A stretch of 64,000 nt of DNA from an uncultured Peptoniphilus sp. (GTDB lineage Bacteria > Bacillota > Clostridia > Tissierellales > Peptoniphilaceae). The stretch covers positions 1-64,000 of the forward strand of contig NZ_CAMQAY010000003.1 of the NCBI RefSeq assembly GCF_946998875.1, in the 5' to 3' direction. Shown here piece by piece: positions 55,238 through 63,766 of the stretch. Every line of letters begins with the position of its first letter. Position 1 is the first letter of the stretch. The position numbers and the translations under genes were made by a program. Below the pieces are notes generated by a model. That model was not told the DNA's origin. It was given only the letters and a program-made list of their open reading frames with translations, and ran no database searches.

Positions 55238-57487
55238 TCAAAGTTTAATTAAATTATATGTCAAATTGTATTTATCTAAAATTTCTCTTTCCCTATTTGA
55301 ACTTGAAAAAATTAAAACTTGCTCTTCGTCTTTTAAGACTTCAAGAGTATTTTTTAGCCTTTCATCATCGTATGAGTCGAAATGACTGTCAAGTACAAGG
55401 GGGATTTTCTTGTCAGTAATTATTTTTGAAATAGAAAGCCTAAAGGCAAGATAAATTTGATCCATGGTGCCTAGGCTTAACCTATCTAAAGCAACATAAT
55501 CGCCAACATTTTTATCATATACCTTTATGTCAAATCTGTCATCAATTAAAATTTCGCTGTACTTAGATGAGGTCATCTTGTCCAAATAATTTGAAATATT
55601 ATTTTTTAAAATAGGAAGAGTATCCCTTCTTCTTAGCTTTATAAATGCCTCAAATTTATCAATAGAAAGCTCTAGAAGGTCTCTCCTGTATTCTAATATT
55701 TTTAATTTATCCTCAAGCTCAAAGGATTTTTCTTCTAAGCTTCTCATTTTTTCCAAGGATTCTTCCTGAGTTTTTAAAATTCCCTCTAAGTTTGAAATTT
55801 CTCTTGTGACTTCTTTAATTTTATCTGAAATTGATTCTAGGGACTCTTCATTATAAATTTCGCCACTTAAATTTTCTCTTTCAAGAGCTTCAATTCTATA
55901 TTCGTATTCACTTGTCTTATCCCTCTTGGAGTCCTTAAGTTCATAAAATAAATTTTTTAAGTCTTTAATGTTTTTTACGCCATATTTTTCAAAAATTTTT
56001 AGGAGCTCAGCTTCAAGATTTTTTATTTTTTCTTTAGTATCTTTTATTTCAAGATGATTTTTTTCCTTCCAGCTCTCATTGTACTCATTTTTAGAAATAT
56101 TTTTTAAGTTTTCTTCCTTTTTTTCATCTAAAATTTCTGAAAGAGTTTTTATATCTCTTGCCTGATATTTTTCAAGAAGTTCAGCAAAATCCTTGTCAAA
56201 TTCTTTTTTCTTTATAGTTTTATCCATGGACTTTTTCTTAAAATCTATGAGTTTGTTTTTTAGGCGATGCAAGAGGTCCTTGTTTTCTCTATATTTTACA
56301 ATTCTAAAGTAGGAATAAGTGAAAAATAAAATAGAAAAAATTATGAGAAAATATTTTTTAAAGTAAATTGAAAGAAAGGCTATGGCTCCACCTGCAAGAC
56401 ATGATAAAAATATTTTTAAAAAGTATTTAAAGGTAACTTTTTCTATGTTTTTTATGTCTGCAGAAATTATTTCTATTTCTTTTGAAAAATTATTTTCATT
56501 TAAAAGTGCAATTTCTTCTTTAATTCCCTTAAATCTCTTGTAGTCAAGGTCTGCGTCGTCGTCAATTTCAAAAATATGGCCTTCTTGGGAAAGTAAATCG
56601 TCAAGTTTACTTGAATAAAGTCCAGAAGACCTATTTATTTCAATGGCCCTTTCAAGGTCAGAAAAATCAAAATTTTCATCCTGCCTAATCTTTTCTTCTT
56701 GGCTTTTCTTCAACTTCTTCTTTAATTCTTGGAGTTCAAAAAGCTTTCTGCCCCTCATCTTATCTTCAAGAGCCTTTAATTTTTCCTCAGCATCCTTATG
56801 AGCTTGAGCAGTTTTTTCATAATTTTCCCTTATACTTGCAAAATTTATTTTTTCAGCTGTAATTTTTTCTAGCTCTCCATAGGTCCTTCCAATTTCAGAG
56901 GCCTTTCTCCTCTTAGTACCCAAGTCATTTAAATCTTTATTCATCTTGTCCAAAACCTTCGTCAGATCAAGATTTTCATCTTGAGACACAGAAAAGTTGT
57001 CGATTTTATTTTTTATATCTCCTGCAGCATCTTCTTCCACTTGAGAAAATCTCTGTGAAATAAAAAAACTAGACCTGTAAAGCTTTCTGCTCATGTCAAA
57101 AAATATGAGACCAGGCTGTGGAATTCGTGAGTTTAAATAATTTCTCTCATCCTTGGAAAGATCTTCGCCATTTTCTATATTTAATATAGAAATCTCGTCG
57201 GCATCAAAATCTCGACTCACCCTATAATTTTCGCCCTGGTCACTTAAAAGCACATAGCCCCTATATAAATTGGAGGACCATGGCCTTGATTTTTCAAAAA
57301 TATCGTCGCGAACTTTTCTTGCTAGAGAGTCTCTGCTAAAGCCGTAAAAAATTCCATCTATAAAATTAACGATAGTGGACTTGCCGCCCTCATTTTCTCC
57401 TGAAATTAAATTAAGACCTCTATTAAGCTCTATTATTTTATTTTCAAATTTTCCAAAATTTAAAATCCCAAGTTCCTTAAATATCAT
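55238..57487 (-). CDS. YhaN-like SMC/Rad50-type ATPase with membrane hairpin
   Basis: A 749-residue coiled-coil ATPase. The Walker A GENEGGKSTIVNF is near residue 32, two long coiled-coil arms follow, and the C-terminal ABC signature LSLGTMDQIYLAFRLS is followed by Walker B PLVLDSHFDSYDDERL. At about 355-397 two adjacent hydrophobic stretches (FLSCLAGGAIAFLSIYF and YFLIIFSILFFTYSYF) form a predicted membrane hairpin where a Rad50 hook would be. The longest frame starts at 57529, but the ATG at 57487 has GGAG nearby and gives the family start MIFKELGILNFGKF. It overlaps the nuclease gene by 11 bases. Confidence 0.85.
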   Translation of the reverse strand: MIFKELGILNFGKFENKIIELNRGLNLISGENEGGKSTIVNFIDGIFYGFSRDSLARKVRDDIFEKSRPWSSNLYRGYVLLSDQGENYRVSRDFDADEISILNIENGEDLSKDERNYLNSRIPQPGLIFFDMSRKLYRSSFFISQRFSQVEEDAAGDIKNKIDNFSVSQDENLDLTKVLDKMNKDLNDLGTKRRKASEIGRTYGELEKITAEKINFASIRENYEKTAQAHKDAEEKLKALEDKMRGRKLFELQELKKKLKKSQEEKIRQDENFDFSDLERAIEINRSSGLYSSKLDDLLSQEGHIFEIDDDADLDYKRFKGIKEEIALLNENNFSKEIEIISADIKNIEKVTFKYFLKIFLSCLAGGAIAFLSIYFKKYFLIIFSILFFTYSYFRIVKYRENKDLLHRLKNKLIDFKKKSMDKTIKKKEFDKDFAELLEKYQARDIKTLSEILDEKKEENLKNISKNEYNESWKEKNHLEIKDTKEKIKNLEAELLKIFEKYGVKNIKDLKNLFYELKDSKRDKTSEYEYRIEALERENLSGEIYNEESLESISDKIKEVTREISNLEGILKTQEESLEKMRSLEEKSFELEDKLKILEYRRDLLELSIDKFEAFIKLRRRDTLPILKNNISNYLDKMTSSKYSEILIDDRFDIKVYDKNVGDYVALDRLSLGTMDQIYLAFRLSISKIITDKKIPLVLDSHFDSYDDERLKNTLEVLKDEEQVLIFSSSNREREILDKYNLTYNLIKL

Positions 57488-58499
57488 AATATTGCTCCAA
57501 AATGTACTCCCTAGAAAGGTCCCTGGCATCTCTTTCTATTTCTTCATTAGAAAAAGTGTCAAGGAGATCTAGAATATACTTGTCTTTAATTTCAAAGTCA
57601 CCTTCAAGGGCTTGTGTCAGTTCATTATTTATTTCAAAATAAAAGGCTGAAAGATTTTCTCTCAAAAAACTTTCAATTTCCCTTTTGTGGAGGCTCTTTC
57701 CCTTAAGAGTAATCCTATAGAGATTGTCATCTTCTATTTTGTCTTGAAGTTTTTTTAAAATTTCAGAAAAAGTCATGTCTTCACTTATTTTTACATCAAG
57801 ATTTACAAACTCTCTCCTAGAGAAATCTTTGTATTCAAGGATTTTTTTCTCATCATCTAAAAAAATTATCCCCCTCTTGCCTTCATCCTTAAAGGAAAGT
57901 GGAATCAGTGAGCCAGAGTAGTAGGCATTGTCAAGGACCTTGCCCCTCTTGTGGATGTGGCCAAGAGCTAGATAATTAAATTCTCTCATAAAACTTTCAT
58001 CAAGGGGCAGGTACCTCTCGTCTTTTAGGTCAGAGTGAAAGAGACCAATATTGATAAAGTTTTTATCTAGTTTAACAGAGCTAAAATCTTTCTTGAAATT
58101 ATAATTATCATAGGATATTCCATAAATTCTAGTGTTTAAGTCACTTAATTCATAAAAATCCAAGTCTCTTTTAAATATATATAAATTTTCTGGTAAATCT
58201 ACCTTTAAAAATAAATTGTCAGAAGAAAGATAGTCGTGATTTCCAAAGACTACAAAGACCTTTGCCTTAATGGTCTCAATTATATCTAGAAATCTCTTTA
58301 AGTCCCTTAGATTAAAAAATTCTCTCTCAAATAGGTCTCCAGCAAGTAAAAAAATATCTGCCTGGACCTCATTGGAAAAGTCAGCTAAGTCTTTAAAGGC
58401 ACGCCAAGTATCCTCTAAAAGTTTATTTGAAACTTCAAGAGGTAATCTTCCCTTATAAAATTTTTTTAAATGTAAATCACCTGCGTGAATTATTTTCAT
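57477..58499 (-). CDS. YhaO-like DNA repair exonuclease, SbcD/Mre11 type
   Basis: A 340-residue nuclease subunit. Mre11-type phosphoesterase motifs appear in order: HAGDLHL, LLAGDLFERE, VFGNHDYLSS, GLFHSD and ALGHIHKRG. A C-terminal domain (about 255-340) probably contacts the ATPase partner encoded directly downstream. This two-gene order matches B. subtilis yhaO-yhaN and sbcD-sbcC. A GGTGA Shine-Dalgarno precedes the ATG. It heads the unit that runs through the metallophosphoesterase and CYTH genes. Confidence 0.88.
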   Translation of the reverse strand: MKIIHAGDLHLKKFYKGRLPLEVSNKLLEDTWRAFKDLADFSNEVQADIFLLAGDLFEREFFNLRDLKRFLDIIETIKAKVFVVFGNHDYLSSDNLFLKVDLPENLYIFKRDLDFYELSDLNTRIYGISYDNYNFKKDFSSVKLDKNFINIGLFHSDLKDERYLPLDESFMREFNYLALGHIHKRGKVLDNAYYSGSLIPLSFKDEGKRGIIFLDDEKKILEYKDFSRREFVNLDVKISEDMTFSEILKKLQDKIEDDNLYRITLKGKSLHKREIESFLRENLSAFYFEINNELTQALEGDFEIKDKYILDLLDTFSNEEIERDARDLSREYILEQYYDI

Positions 58500-58514
58500 C
58501 TTATCACCAAAGTA

Positions 58515-58523
58515 ATTATATCA
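58515..58523 (-). promoter_or_regulatory. Extended -10 upstream of the yhaO-like gene
   Basis: The minus strand reads TGATATAAT. Its upstream flank is the terminator of the isochorismatase gene, so no normal -35 exists. The predicted 5' leader is only about ten bases, which makes this promoter uncertain. Confidence 0.45.
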
Positions 58524-58533
58524 CAGTGAAACT

Positions 58534-58558
58534 AAAAAAGAGCTCCACTTAGAAGCTC
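58534..58558 (-). terminator. Terminator of the ybaK-isochorismatase operon
   Basis: A 7-base stem GAGCTTC/GGAGCTC (one G-T pair), loop TAAGT, then six T. Confidence 0.85.
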
Positions 58559-58563
58559 CTCAA

Positions 58564-59115
58564 TTAAATAATTAATTTTTGTAAAGTTTTAAATTCATCT
58601 GTACCAGCAATGCCTGCTAAATCAAATAAAACTGTTTCTGTATTTGTAATAACTGCACCCATTTCGCCAAGTTGTGCCATACCATTTTTTGTATTTTTTT
58701 CTGACCTTGAGCCAAGAGCATCTTCTACTACAAAAACTTCAAAGCCAGCCTCTAAAAGTGCCCTAACTGTTTGGAAAACGCAGATATGTGTTTCCATGCC
58801 GCAGATAATAATTTGTTTTTTACCAAGTCTATCAATTTCATTTTTTATTCCTTCATCGCCATAGGAATTAAAAGTAAGCTTTGGAAATTCTTCCTTATCT
58901 TTTAAAGGCGCTTTAACTTCTTCATTGGTGTAGCCAAGTCCCTTTGGATACTGGACTGTATAAATTGCTTCTGCACCAATAATGCTTGCCACCTTTGCCA
59001 TAATTGTAGAATTTTTTACAATTTCTTCCTTGTTATACATGGCCTTTAAAAGTTTATCTTGAATGTCAATAAAGGCAAAAAGCACATTATCTCTATTTAA
59101 GTGAAAATTTTTCAT
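58564..59115 (-). CDS. Isochorismatase-family cysteine hydrolase
   Basis: A 183-residue hydrolase. The Asp-Lys-Cys triad is seen: Asp in AFIDIQDKLL (about residue 17), Lys in TVQYPKGLG (about 60) and the nucleophile in ICGMETHICVFQTVRALLEAG (about 112). The pattern GMETHICV resembles the YcaC-like group of unknown substrate more than nicotinamidases, which carry extra metal-binding His residues. An AGGAGG Shine-Dalgarno is present. It closes the operon with the PfkB-like gene, pgcA and ybaK. Confidence 0.88.
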   Translation of the reverse strand: MKNFHLNRDNVLFAFIDIQDKLLKAMYNKEEIVKNSTIMAKVASIIGAEAIYTVQYPKGLGYTNEEVKAPLKDKEEFPKLTFNSYGDEGIKNEIDRLGKKQIIICGMETHICVFQTVRALLEAGFEVFVVEDALGSRSEKNTKNGMAQLGEMGAVITNTETVLFDLAGIAGTDEFKTLQKLII

Positions 59116-59126
59116 TTATCCTCCTC

Positions 59127-60035
59127 TTAAATTTCTTCAACTTCAACGCTATTCATAATCTTTTTAATAGCGCTCATTTCAATTACATCTTTTTCAACAA
59201 AATTTTCCCACACTCCACAGGCTATTGCAAGTTTTATTGAAGTGATAAAATCGTAATCTCTGTCAATTGCCATGGCAAGACCTGCAAGGGATAGTTCTGT
59301 GTCAAATTTTTCTGTCAATTCTTTTCTTCCTAATTTTTCCTTATTGACATAGGCCCTATAATTTTTATCCTCTGTGGAAATTATTGTGGCTCTCTTGCTA
59401 TTGACAAGGACAATTTTAGCTCCAGCTTGAATAAATTTTTTGTTGAAGTTAATAACTTCGCCAGTGTAATTAATATTCTTTTCCTTTTCAATGTCATCCT
59501 TGTCAAAGATTAAAATATAAGGATTAGTCTTTTCCATTGTTTGGAGATTTTTTGGATTGACTGCAACTTTTATATTGTTTTTAAAGCAAATTTTAATTAA
59601 TCTATGGTAAATTTCGTCGTCAAGTCCAAGTAAATCAATTTTTGGAATCACTGCAATTTTTTTGTTATAAAGGGCTCTTTCAAAGGAATTTAAAATGTCG
59701 TTCCTATCTTCCATAGTGATTCTAGGGTCTTGAGTCTTATAATCTTTTACAAAATCTGCACCCCTTATTATAACTTCTTCAACATTTTCATCCTTGAGGG
59801 CAGTATAATTTACATCAATGCCAAGTCGGCTGAGGCTGAGAGCAATTTCTCTACCCCTAGCGCTTCCCTTTAGCATAAAAACTTCTGAATCCACGCCAAG
59901 TTTTTTTGCAAAAAGAGACATGTAAAGGCCATTGCCGCTGGGATAAATTTTTGAGCTTTCAATTATATTTTCTGTCTCATTATTTAATTTAAATTCTCTA
60001 ACAATTTTTGGGTTAAAGTCACAAAATAGTATCAT
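59127..60035 (-). CDS. PfkB/FruK-like protein with degenerate kinase motifs
   Basis: A 302-residue protein with the ribokinase/1-phosphofructokinase fold. The N-terminus MILFCDFNPKIVREFKLN resembles FruK's start, and SARGREIALSLSRLGIDVNY fits the sugar-binding lid. Both signatures are altered: the N-terminal GGKG-type loop reads YPSGNGLYMS, and the C-terminal GAGD (anion hole and catalytic Asp) reads EKFD. The Asp remains but the glycines are lost. The longest frame starts at 60056; the ATG at 60035 follows AGGTGA, which overlaps the pgcA stop, so translation is coupled. Catalytic activity is uncertain. Confidence 0.7.
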   Translation of the reverse strand: MILFCDFNPKIVREFKLNNETENIIESSKIYPSGNGLYMSLFAKKLGVDSEVFMLKGSARGREIALSLSRLGIDVNYTALKDENVEEVIIRGADFVKDYKTQDPRITMEDRNDILNSFERALYNKKIAVIPKIDLLGLDDEIYHRLIKICFKNNIKVAVNPKNLQTMEKTNPYILIFDKDDIEKEKNINYTGEVINFNKKFIQAGAKIVLVNSKRATIISTEDKNYRAYVNKEKLGRKELTEKFDTELSLAGLAMAIDRDYDFITSIKLAIACGVWENFVEKDVIEMSAIKKIMNSVEVEEI

Positions 60036-60039
60036 TAAA

Positions 60040-61704
60040 TCACCTGCTTGCCTCAATCTTTTCCATTATTTCTTCTTTCATTGCGCTTATCTTTCTTTTC
60101 GCTTCATCTTTATCTTCAGAAACTGCATAGGCATAAATTTTTAATTTTGGCTCAGTGCCTGATGGTCTTAGAGCAAACCAAGTTTCTTCGCCAAAATAAA
60201 ATTTTAATAGATCTTGTGGATTTTCCTTATCATCTATATAGTCAACTTTTTTCTTTAGGTCGTCAATTTTTTCAAAGTCTTCAATCTTTCTAAAATCATC
60301 CATGATTTTTTTCATGATTTCTTTTCCATCTTTGCCTTCAAAATAAGCTGAGTCTAAAAATTCTTCAAAGTAACCATATTTTTTATAAATTTCTTCCAGA
60401 TAATCTTTTATTTTTAAATTTCTCTTTTTTAGGTAGCCTGCCATCTCTGCCACAATCATTGATGTGCCAATGGCATCCTTGTCTCTTATGTGGTCGCCAA
60501 TTACATAGCCAATGGACTCTTCGTAGCCAAAAATAAAATTCTTCTCGCGAGTTTCATCCCAAATATTTGCAAGGTTGCAAATATTTTTAAAGCCCGTTAA
60601 AGTTTCGAAGACTTCTACGCCATAGTCTGCAGCGATTTTTTTAATCAAATCGGCAGTTACAAGAGTCTTAACAAGAGCACCATTTTCTATATTTTTATCC
60701 TTAATTCTTTCCAAAATAAAGTTTCCAAGGATAAAGCCCATTTGATTTCCAGTGATTCTAAAAATCTCTTCGCCCATTTCCATTACAGCCACCCTATCTG
60801 AATCAGGATCAGTTGCAATAATTATGTCGGCATTTTCTTTTTTTGCAAGTTCTATTGCCCTGTCAAAGGCCCTTGGATCTTCTGGGTTTGGATTTGTCAC
60901 ATTAGTGAAATCTCCATCGGGATTTTCTTGTTCAGGCACTACATAAACATTTTTAAAACCTCGAAGGTCTAAAATTTTTCTCACATACTTATTGCCGCAG
61001 CCGCTAAGTGGAGTATAGACAATTTTTATTTCCTTGTCCACATCATCAGTAAGAGTGTGTTTTAATGTATTTCTGTAAAAAGATTTAGTGACCCTATCTC
61101 CAAGGAATTTTATATTTTCATACTCTCCCAATTTTTTTAAGCTGGCAAAATCAAAATCTAAGATGTCAATTTTTTGTGATTCAGCTTCTACCATATCAGC
61201 AATGTCTGATAAAATTTGCGAGCCCTTTTCCCAATAAAGTTTAAAGCCATTGTAATTTTTTGGATTGTGAGAGGCTGTGATCATTATGCCAGAAATAGTT
61301 TTTAAGTATCTAATTGCATAGGCAAGAAGTGGCGTTGGAACAATGCCTGGGAAGAGGTAAACCTTAATGCCCTTTTCTGCCAAAATTTTTGCAGTTAAAA
61401 TAGAAAATTCGTAGGAGTAATGTCTTATGTCGCGACCTATTACAACTCCTCTTTTCTTTGCATCTTCGCCAAGTCTTTCTATTAAATTTGAAAGAGCAAG
61501 AGCAGTTCTTCCTACAGTTAAATAATTCATGCGATTTGTGCCTGCTCCTAGAATGCCTCGAAGTCCTGCAGTTCCAAATTCTAAATCCTTATAAAACCTG
61601 TCTTCAATTTCTTCTTCATTATCTTTAATATCTAAAAGTTCTCGCTTCAAATTTTCATCTAACTTTTCACTAGAAAGCCATTTTTCATAAATATCTCTAT
61701 ACAT
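60040..61704 (-). CDS. pgcA: Phosphoglucomutase/phosphomannomutase
   Basis: A 554-residue alpha-phosphohexomutase, converting glucose 6-phosphate to glucose 1-phosphate for wall polymer precursors. The N-terminal helix and DLEFGTAGLRGILGAGTNRMN match the PgcA group. The phospho-serine loop TASHNPKNYNGFK (about residue 143), the metal loop TDPDSDRV (about 296), sugar loop GYEESIGYVIGD and phosphate loop RPSGTEPKLK follow. It lies 2 bases after ybaK and is coupled to the PfkB-like gene. Confidence 0.94.
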   Translation of the reverse strand: MYRDIYEKWLSSEKLDENLKRELLDIKDNEEEIEDRFYKDLEFGTAGLRGILGAGTNRMNYLTVGRTALALSNLIERLGEDAKKRGVVIGRDIRHYSYEFSILTAKILAEKGIKVYLFPGIVPTPLLAYAIRYLKTISGIMITASHNPKNYNGFKLYWEKGSQILSDIADMVEAESQKIDILDFDFASLKKLGEYENIKFLGDRVTKSFYRNTLKHTLTDDVDKEIKIVYTPLSGCGNKYVRKILDLRGFKNVYVVPEQENPDGDFTNVTNPNPEDPRAFDRAIELAKKENADIIIATDPDSDRVAVMEMGEEIFRITGNQMGFILGNFILERIKDKNIENGALVKTLVTADLIKKIAADYGVEVFETLTGFKNICNLANIWDETREKNFIFGYEESIGYVIGDHIRDKDAIGTSMIVAEMAGYLKKRNLKIKDYLEEIYKKYGYFEEFLDSAYFEGKDGKEIMKKIMDDFRKIEDFEKIDDLKKKVDYIDDKENPQDLLKFYFGEETWFALRPSGTEPKLKIYAYAVSEDKDEAKRKISAMKEEIMEKIEASR

Positions 61705-61706
61705 AC

Positions 61707-62177
61707 TTACTCCTTTTTAATATCAGAAAATTCTCCATCAATTGCAGAAATTAATTCCTCGGGATTTACTTTAATTTGCATGCCAACCTTTCCTCCGCTA
61801 ACATAAAAGTAGTCTAAGTCCTCTGCTGATGAGTCTATAAAAGTTTTAAAAGATTTTTTCATGCCAACGGGAGAGCAACCTCCGTGAACATAACCAGTCA
61901 GTGGAAGAAGTTTTTTTTGTGGAATCATTTCAATTTTTTTGGAATCCGATGCCTTGGCTGCCTTTTTTAAATCAAGTTCACTGGAAACTGGAACGACAAA
62001 GACATAATGCTCGCCATCCTTTGCTTCTGTGACAAGAGTTTTAAAGACCCTATTTTTGTCTTCTCCCAATTTTTCTGCAACATCTACTCCGCCAATTCCG
62101 TCCTTAGTTGAGTATTCGATTATTTCAAAATTTATATTTTCCCCTTCAAGGATTCTCATTGCATTTGTTTTTTTCAT
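61707..62177 (-). CDS. ybaK: Cys-tRNA(Pro)/Cys-tRNA(Cys) deacylase YbaK
   Basis: A 156-residue INS-family editing domain. The conserved catalytic Lys is in RVFKTLV (about residue 46), with VPVSSELDLKKAAKA, GYVHGGCSPVGMKK (about 93) and YVSGGKVGMQIKVNPEEL following. YbaK hydrolyses Cys wrongly attached to tRNA-Pro. A TAAAAT at 62202-62207 on the minus strand may be its -10; the -35 is weak. It is first in the operon with pgcA. Confidence 0.9.
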   Translation of the reverse strand: MKKTNAMRILEGENINFEIIEYSTKDGIGGVDVAEKLGEDKNRVFKTLVTEAKDGEHYVFVVPVSSELDLKKAAKASDSKKIEMIPQKKLLPLTGYVHGGCSPVGMKKSFKTFIDSSAEDLDYFYVSGGKVGMQIKVNPEELISAIDGEFSDIKKE

Positions 62178-62257
62178 AAAATCACCTTTTCATCTACTTT
62201 AATTTTACAACAAAAAAGAATTTTCTTCATCTATTTAATCTTCTTCTTTAGCAAATT

Positions 62258-62282
62258 AAAAAAAGACTGGTCTCGCCAGTCT
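62258..62282 (-). terminator. Terminator of the pab-aroF operon
   Basis: A perfect 7-base stem AGACTGG/CCAGTCT with loop CGAGA, then seven T. It lies 2 bases after the pabC stop. Confidence 0.9.
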
Positions 62283-62283
62283 C

Positions 62284-62997
62284 TTAAAATCCATAAATTT
62301 TTAATTTTTCTTGAATGTCCCTTGTCTTGTCTCTACCAGTAAATTTTATTTCGTCGATCGACATGACATTTCTCACGCCCATCAAGGAATTTGAAATGAA
62401 ACACTCATCAAAGCCTATTAAATCTTTGGCGCAAATTTTTTCTTCATTGATTTCAAAATTTTCAAGGAGGAAATCTCTCATAGTTCCCCTTAAAAGTCCT
62501 GAAGAAATTTTTGGAGTAAAGATTTTATGATCTCTCACGAAAAAAATATTTGCAAAAGAAGTTTCACAAACCTCATCCCTTTCATTTAAGAAAAGGGCTG
62601 AGTCATAACCACTTTCCACAGCCCACCTGTGCTCCAAAATATTTTCATAGTAACAAAGGCTCTTGTGATAAATTATTTTTGAAGTGCTATTTCTTCTAAA
62701 CTTAGAAATTTTTAAACTAAAAATTTTATTATCATCTCTGTAATTATCCTTGCGACTTGTCAAAATAAAATTTTCATCAGAAACTATTAGCTTTAGGGCA
62801 AAATCTTTATCTTTATAATTTTTTATATAGTCATAAATTTTTTCCTCATCAATTTCTCTTTCAATTTCAAAAAATTTTAAAGATTTTTTTAATCGCTCTA
62901 AATGTTTTTCTAAAAAGAGAGGGTCACCATCCACTACTTTAATAGTTTCAAAGGCGCCCTTGCCAAAGGAAAATCCATCATCAAATTCTATTTTCAT
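62284..62997 (-). CDS. pabC: Aminodeoxychorismate lyase-like class IV aminotransferase
   Basis: A 237-residue PLP enzyme. The fold-type IV pattern is visible: DDGFSFGKGAFETIKV, the PLP Lys in YHKSLCYYEN (about residue 107), SGYDSALFLNERDEVCETSFANIF (about 131) and a glycine-rich turn LLRGTMRDFLLE. It is slightly shorter than the usual 260-280 residues. The D-amino-acid transaminase and branched-chain groups share this pattern; the neighbouring chorismate-binding gene favours PabC (4-amino-4-deoxychorismate to 4-aminobenzoate, for folate). It overlaps aroF by 17 bases. Confidence 0.8.
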   Translation of the reverse strand: MKIEFDDGFSFGKGAFETIKVVDGDPLFLEKHLERLKKSLKFFEIEREIDEEKIYDYIKNYKDKDFALKLIVSDENFILTSRKDNYRDDNKIFSLKISKFRRNSTSKIIYHKSLCYYENILEHRWAVESGYDSALFLNERDEVCETSFANIFFVRDHKIFTPKISSGLLRGTMRDFLLENFEINEEKICAKDLIGFDECFISNSLMGVRNVMSIDEIKFTGRDKTRDIQEKLKIYGF

Positions 62998-63766
62998 TAA
63001 ATTCTCCTAGGAACTTTGCAATTTTTTCATAAGCCTCGTAGTCAATAGTTTGCTGCCCATCACTTTTTGCCAGGTCAGGATTTTCATGAACTTCAATCAT
63101 GACTCCATCAAGGCCAAGGGCAAGTGTCGCCCTAACCATTGGCTCAATAAAGTCTCGCCTGCCAGTGCCATGACTTGGGTCTATTATAACTGGATAGCCA
63201 GTCTTTTCTTTTATATAATAGGCTCCTGCAAAGTCAAGAGTGTTTCTAAGCTCAGTCTCAAAGGTCCTTATGCCTCTCTCACAAAAAATTATATTGTGAT
63301 TGCCCTCAACTTCAATATATTTTGCAGCCATTTCCCATTCTCTAAGAGTTGCAGAAAAACCTCTCTTTAAAATTATTGGCTTCATAGTTTTTCCAACTTT
63401 TTTTAAAAGAGCATAGTTATACATATTTCGAGAACCTATTTGAAAGGCATCTACATAGTCCACCATGGCATCAACATGGTCTTCGCTTAAGACTTCTGTA
63501 ACTATGGGTAGATTTGTCTTATCAGATGCTTCCCTTAAATATTTTACAGCTTCAAAGCCAAGCCCTTGAAAATCAAAGGGACTTGTCCTTGGTTTAAAGG
63601 CTCCACCTCTTAGAATGTCTATGCCCCTTTCCTTCAAGGCTTTTGCTTCTTCAATAATATGTTCTCGAGATTCTATGGAGCAGGGTCCAGCTATAATTAT
63701 TGGCTTGCCTCCTCCCACATTCACATCTCTAATTTTTACAATTTTCCCTTTACTCATTTCACTCAT
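62981..63766 (-). CDS. aroF: 3-Deoxy-7-phosphoheptulonate (DAHP) synthase
   Basis: A 261-residue class I-beta DAHP synthase, condensing PEP and erythrose 4-phosphate at the start of the shikimate pathway. Motifs are IAGPCSIES, RGGAFKPRTSPFDFQGLG, FQIGSRNM, LKRGFSAT, CERGIRT and IDPSHGTGRRD. The N-terminus is short: there is no ferredoxin-like regulatory domain and no fused chorismate mutase, so feedback control by aromatic amino acids is not expected. It shares one base with the end of the chorismate-binding gene and overlaps pabC. Confidence 0.94.
   Translation of the reverse strand: MSEMSKGKIVKIRDVNVGGGKPIIIAGPCSIESREHIIEEAKALKERGIDILRGGAFKPRTSPFDFQGLGFEAVKYLREASDKTNLPIVTEVLSEDHVDAMVDYVDAFQIGSRNMYNYALLKKVGKTMKPIILKRGFSATLREWEMAAKYIEVEGNHNIIFCERGIRTFETELRNTLDFAGAYYIKEKTGYPVIIDPSHGTGRRDFIEPMVRATLALGLDGVMIEVHENPDLAKSDGQQTIDYEAYEKIAKFLGEFNENRI

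Noticed and set aside
57488..57529. Longer start for the YhaN-like ATPase
   Set aside because: The extra 14 residues lie inside the nuclease gene's 3' end and precede the standard family start.
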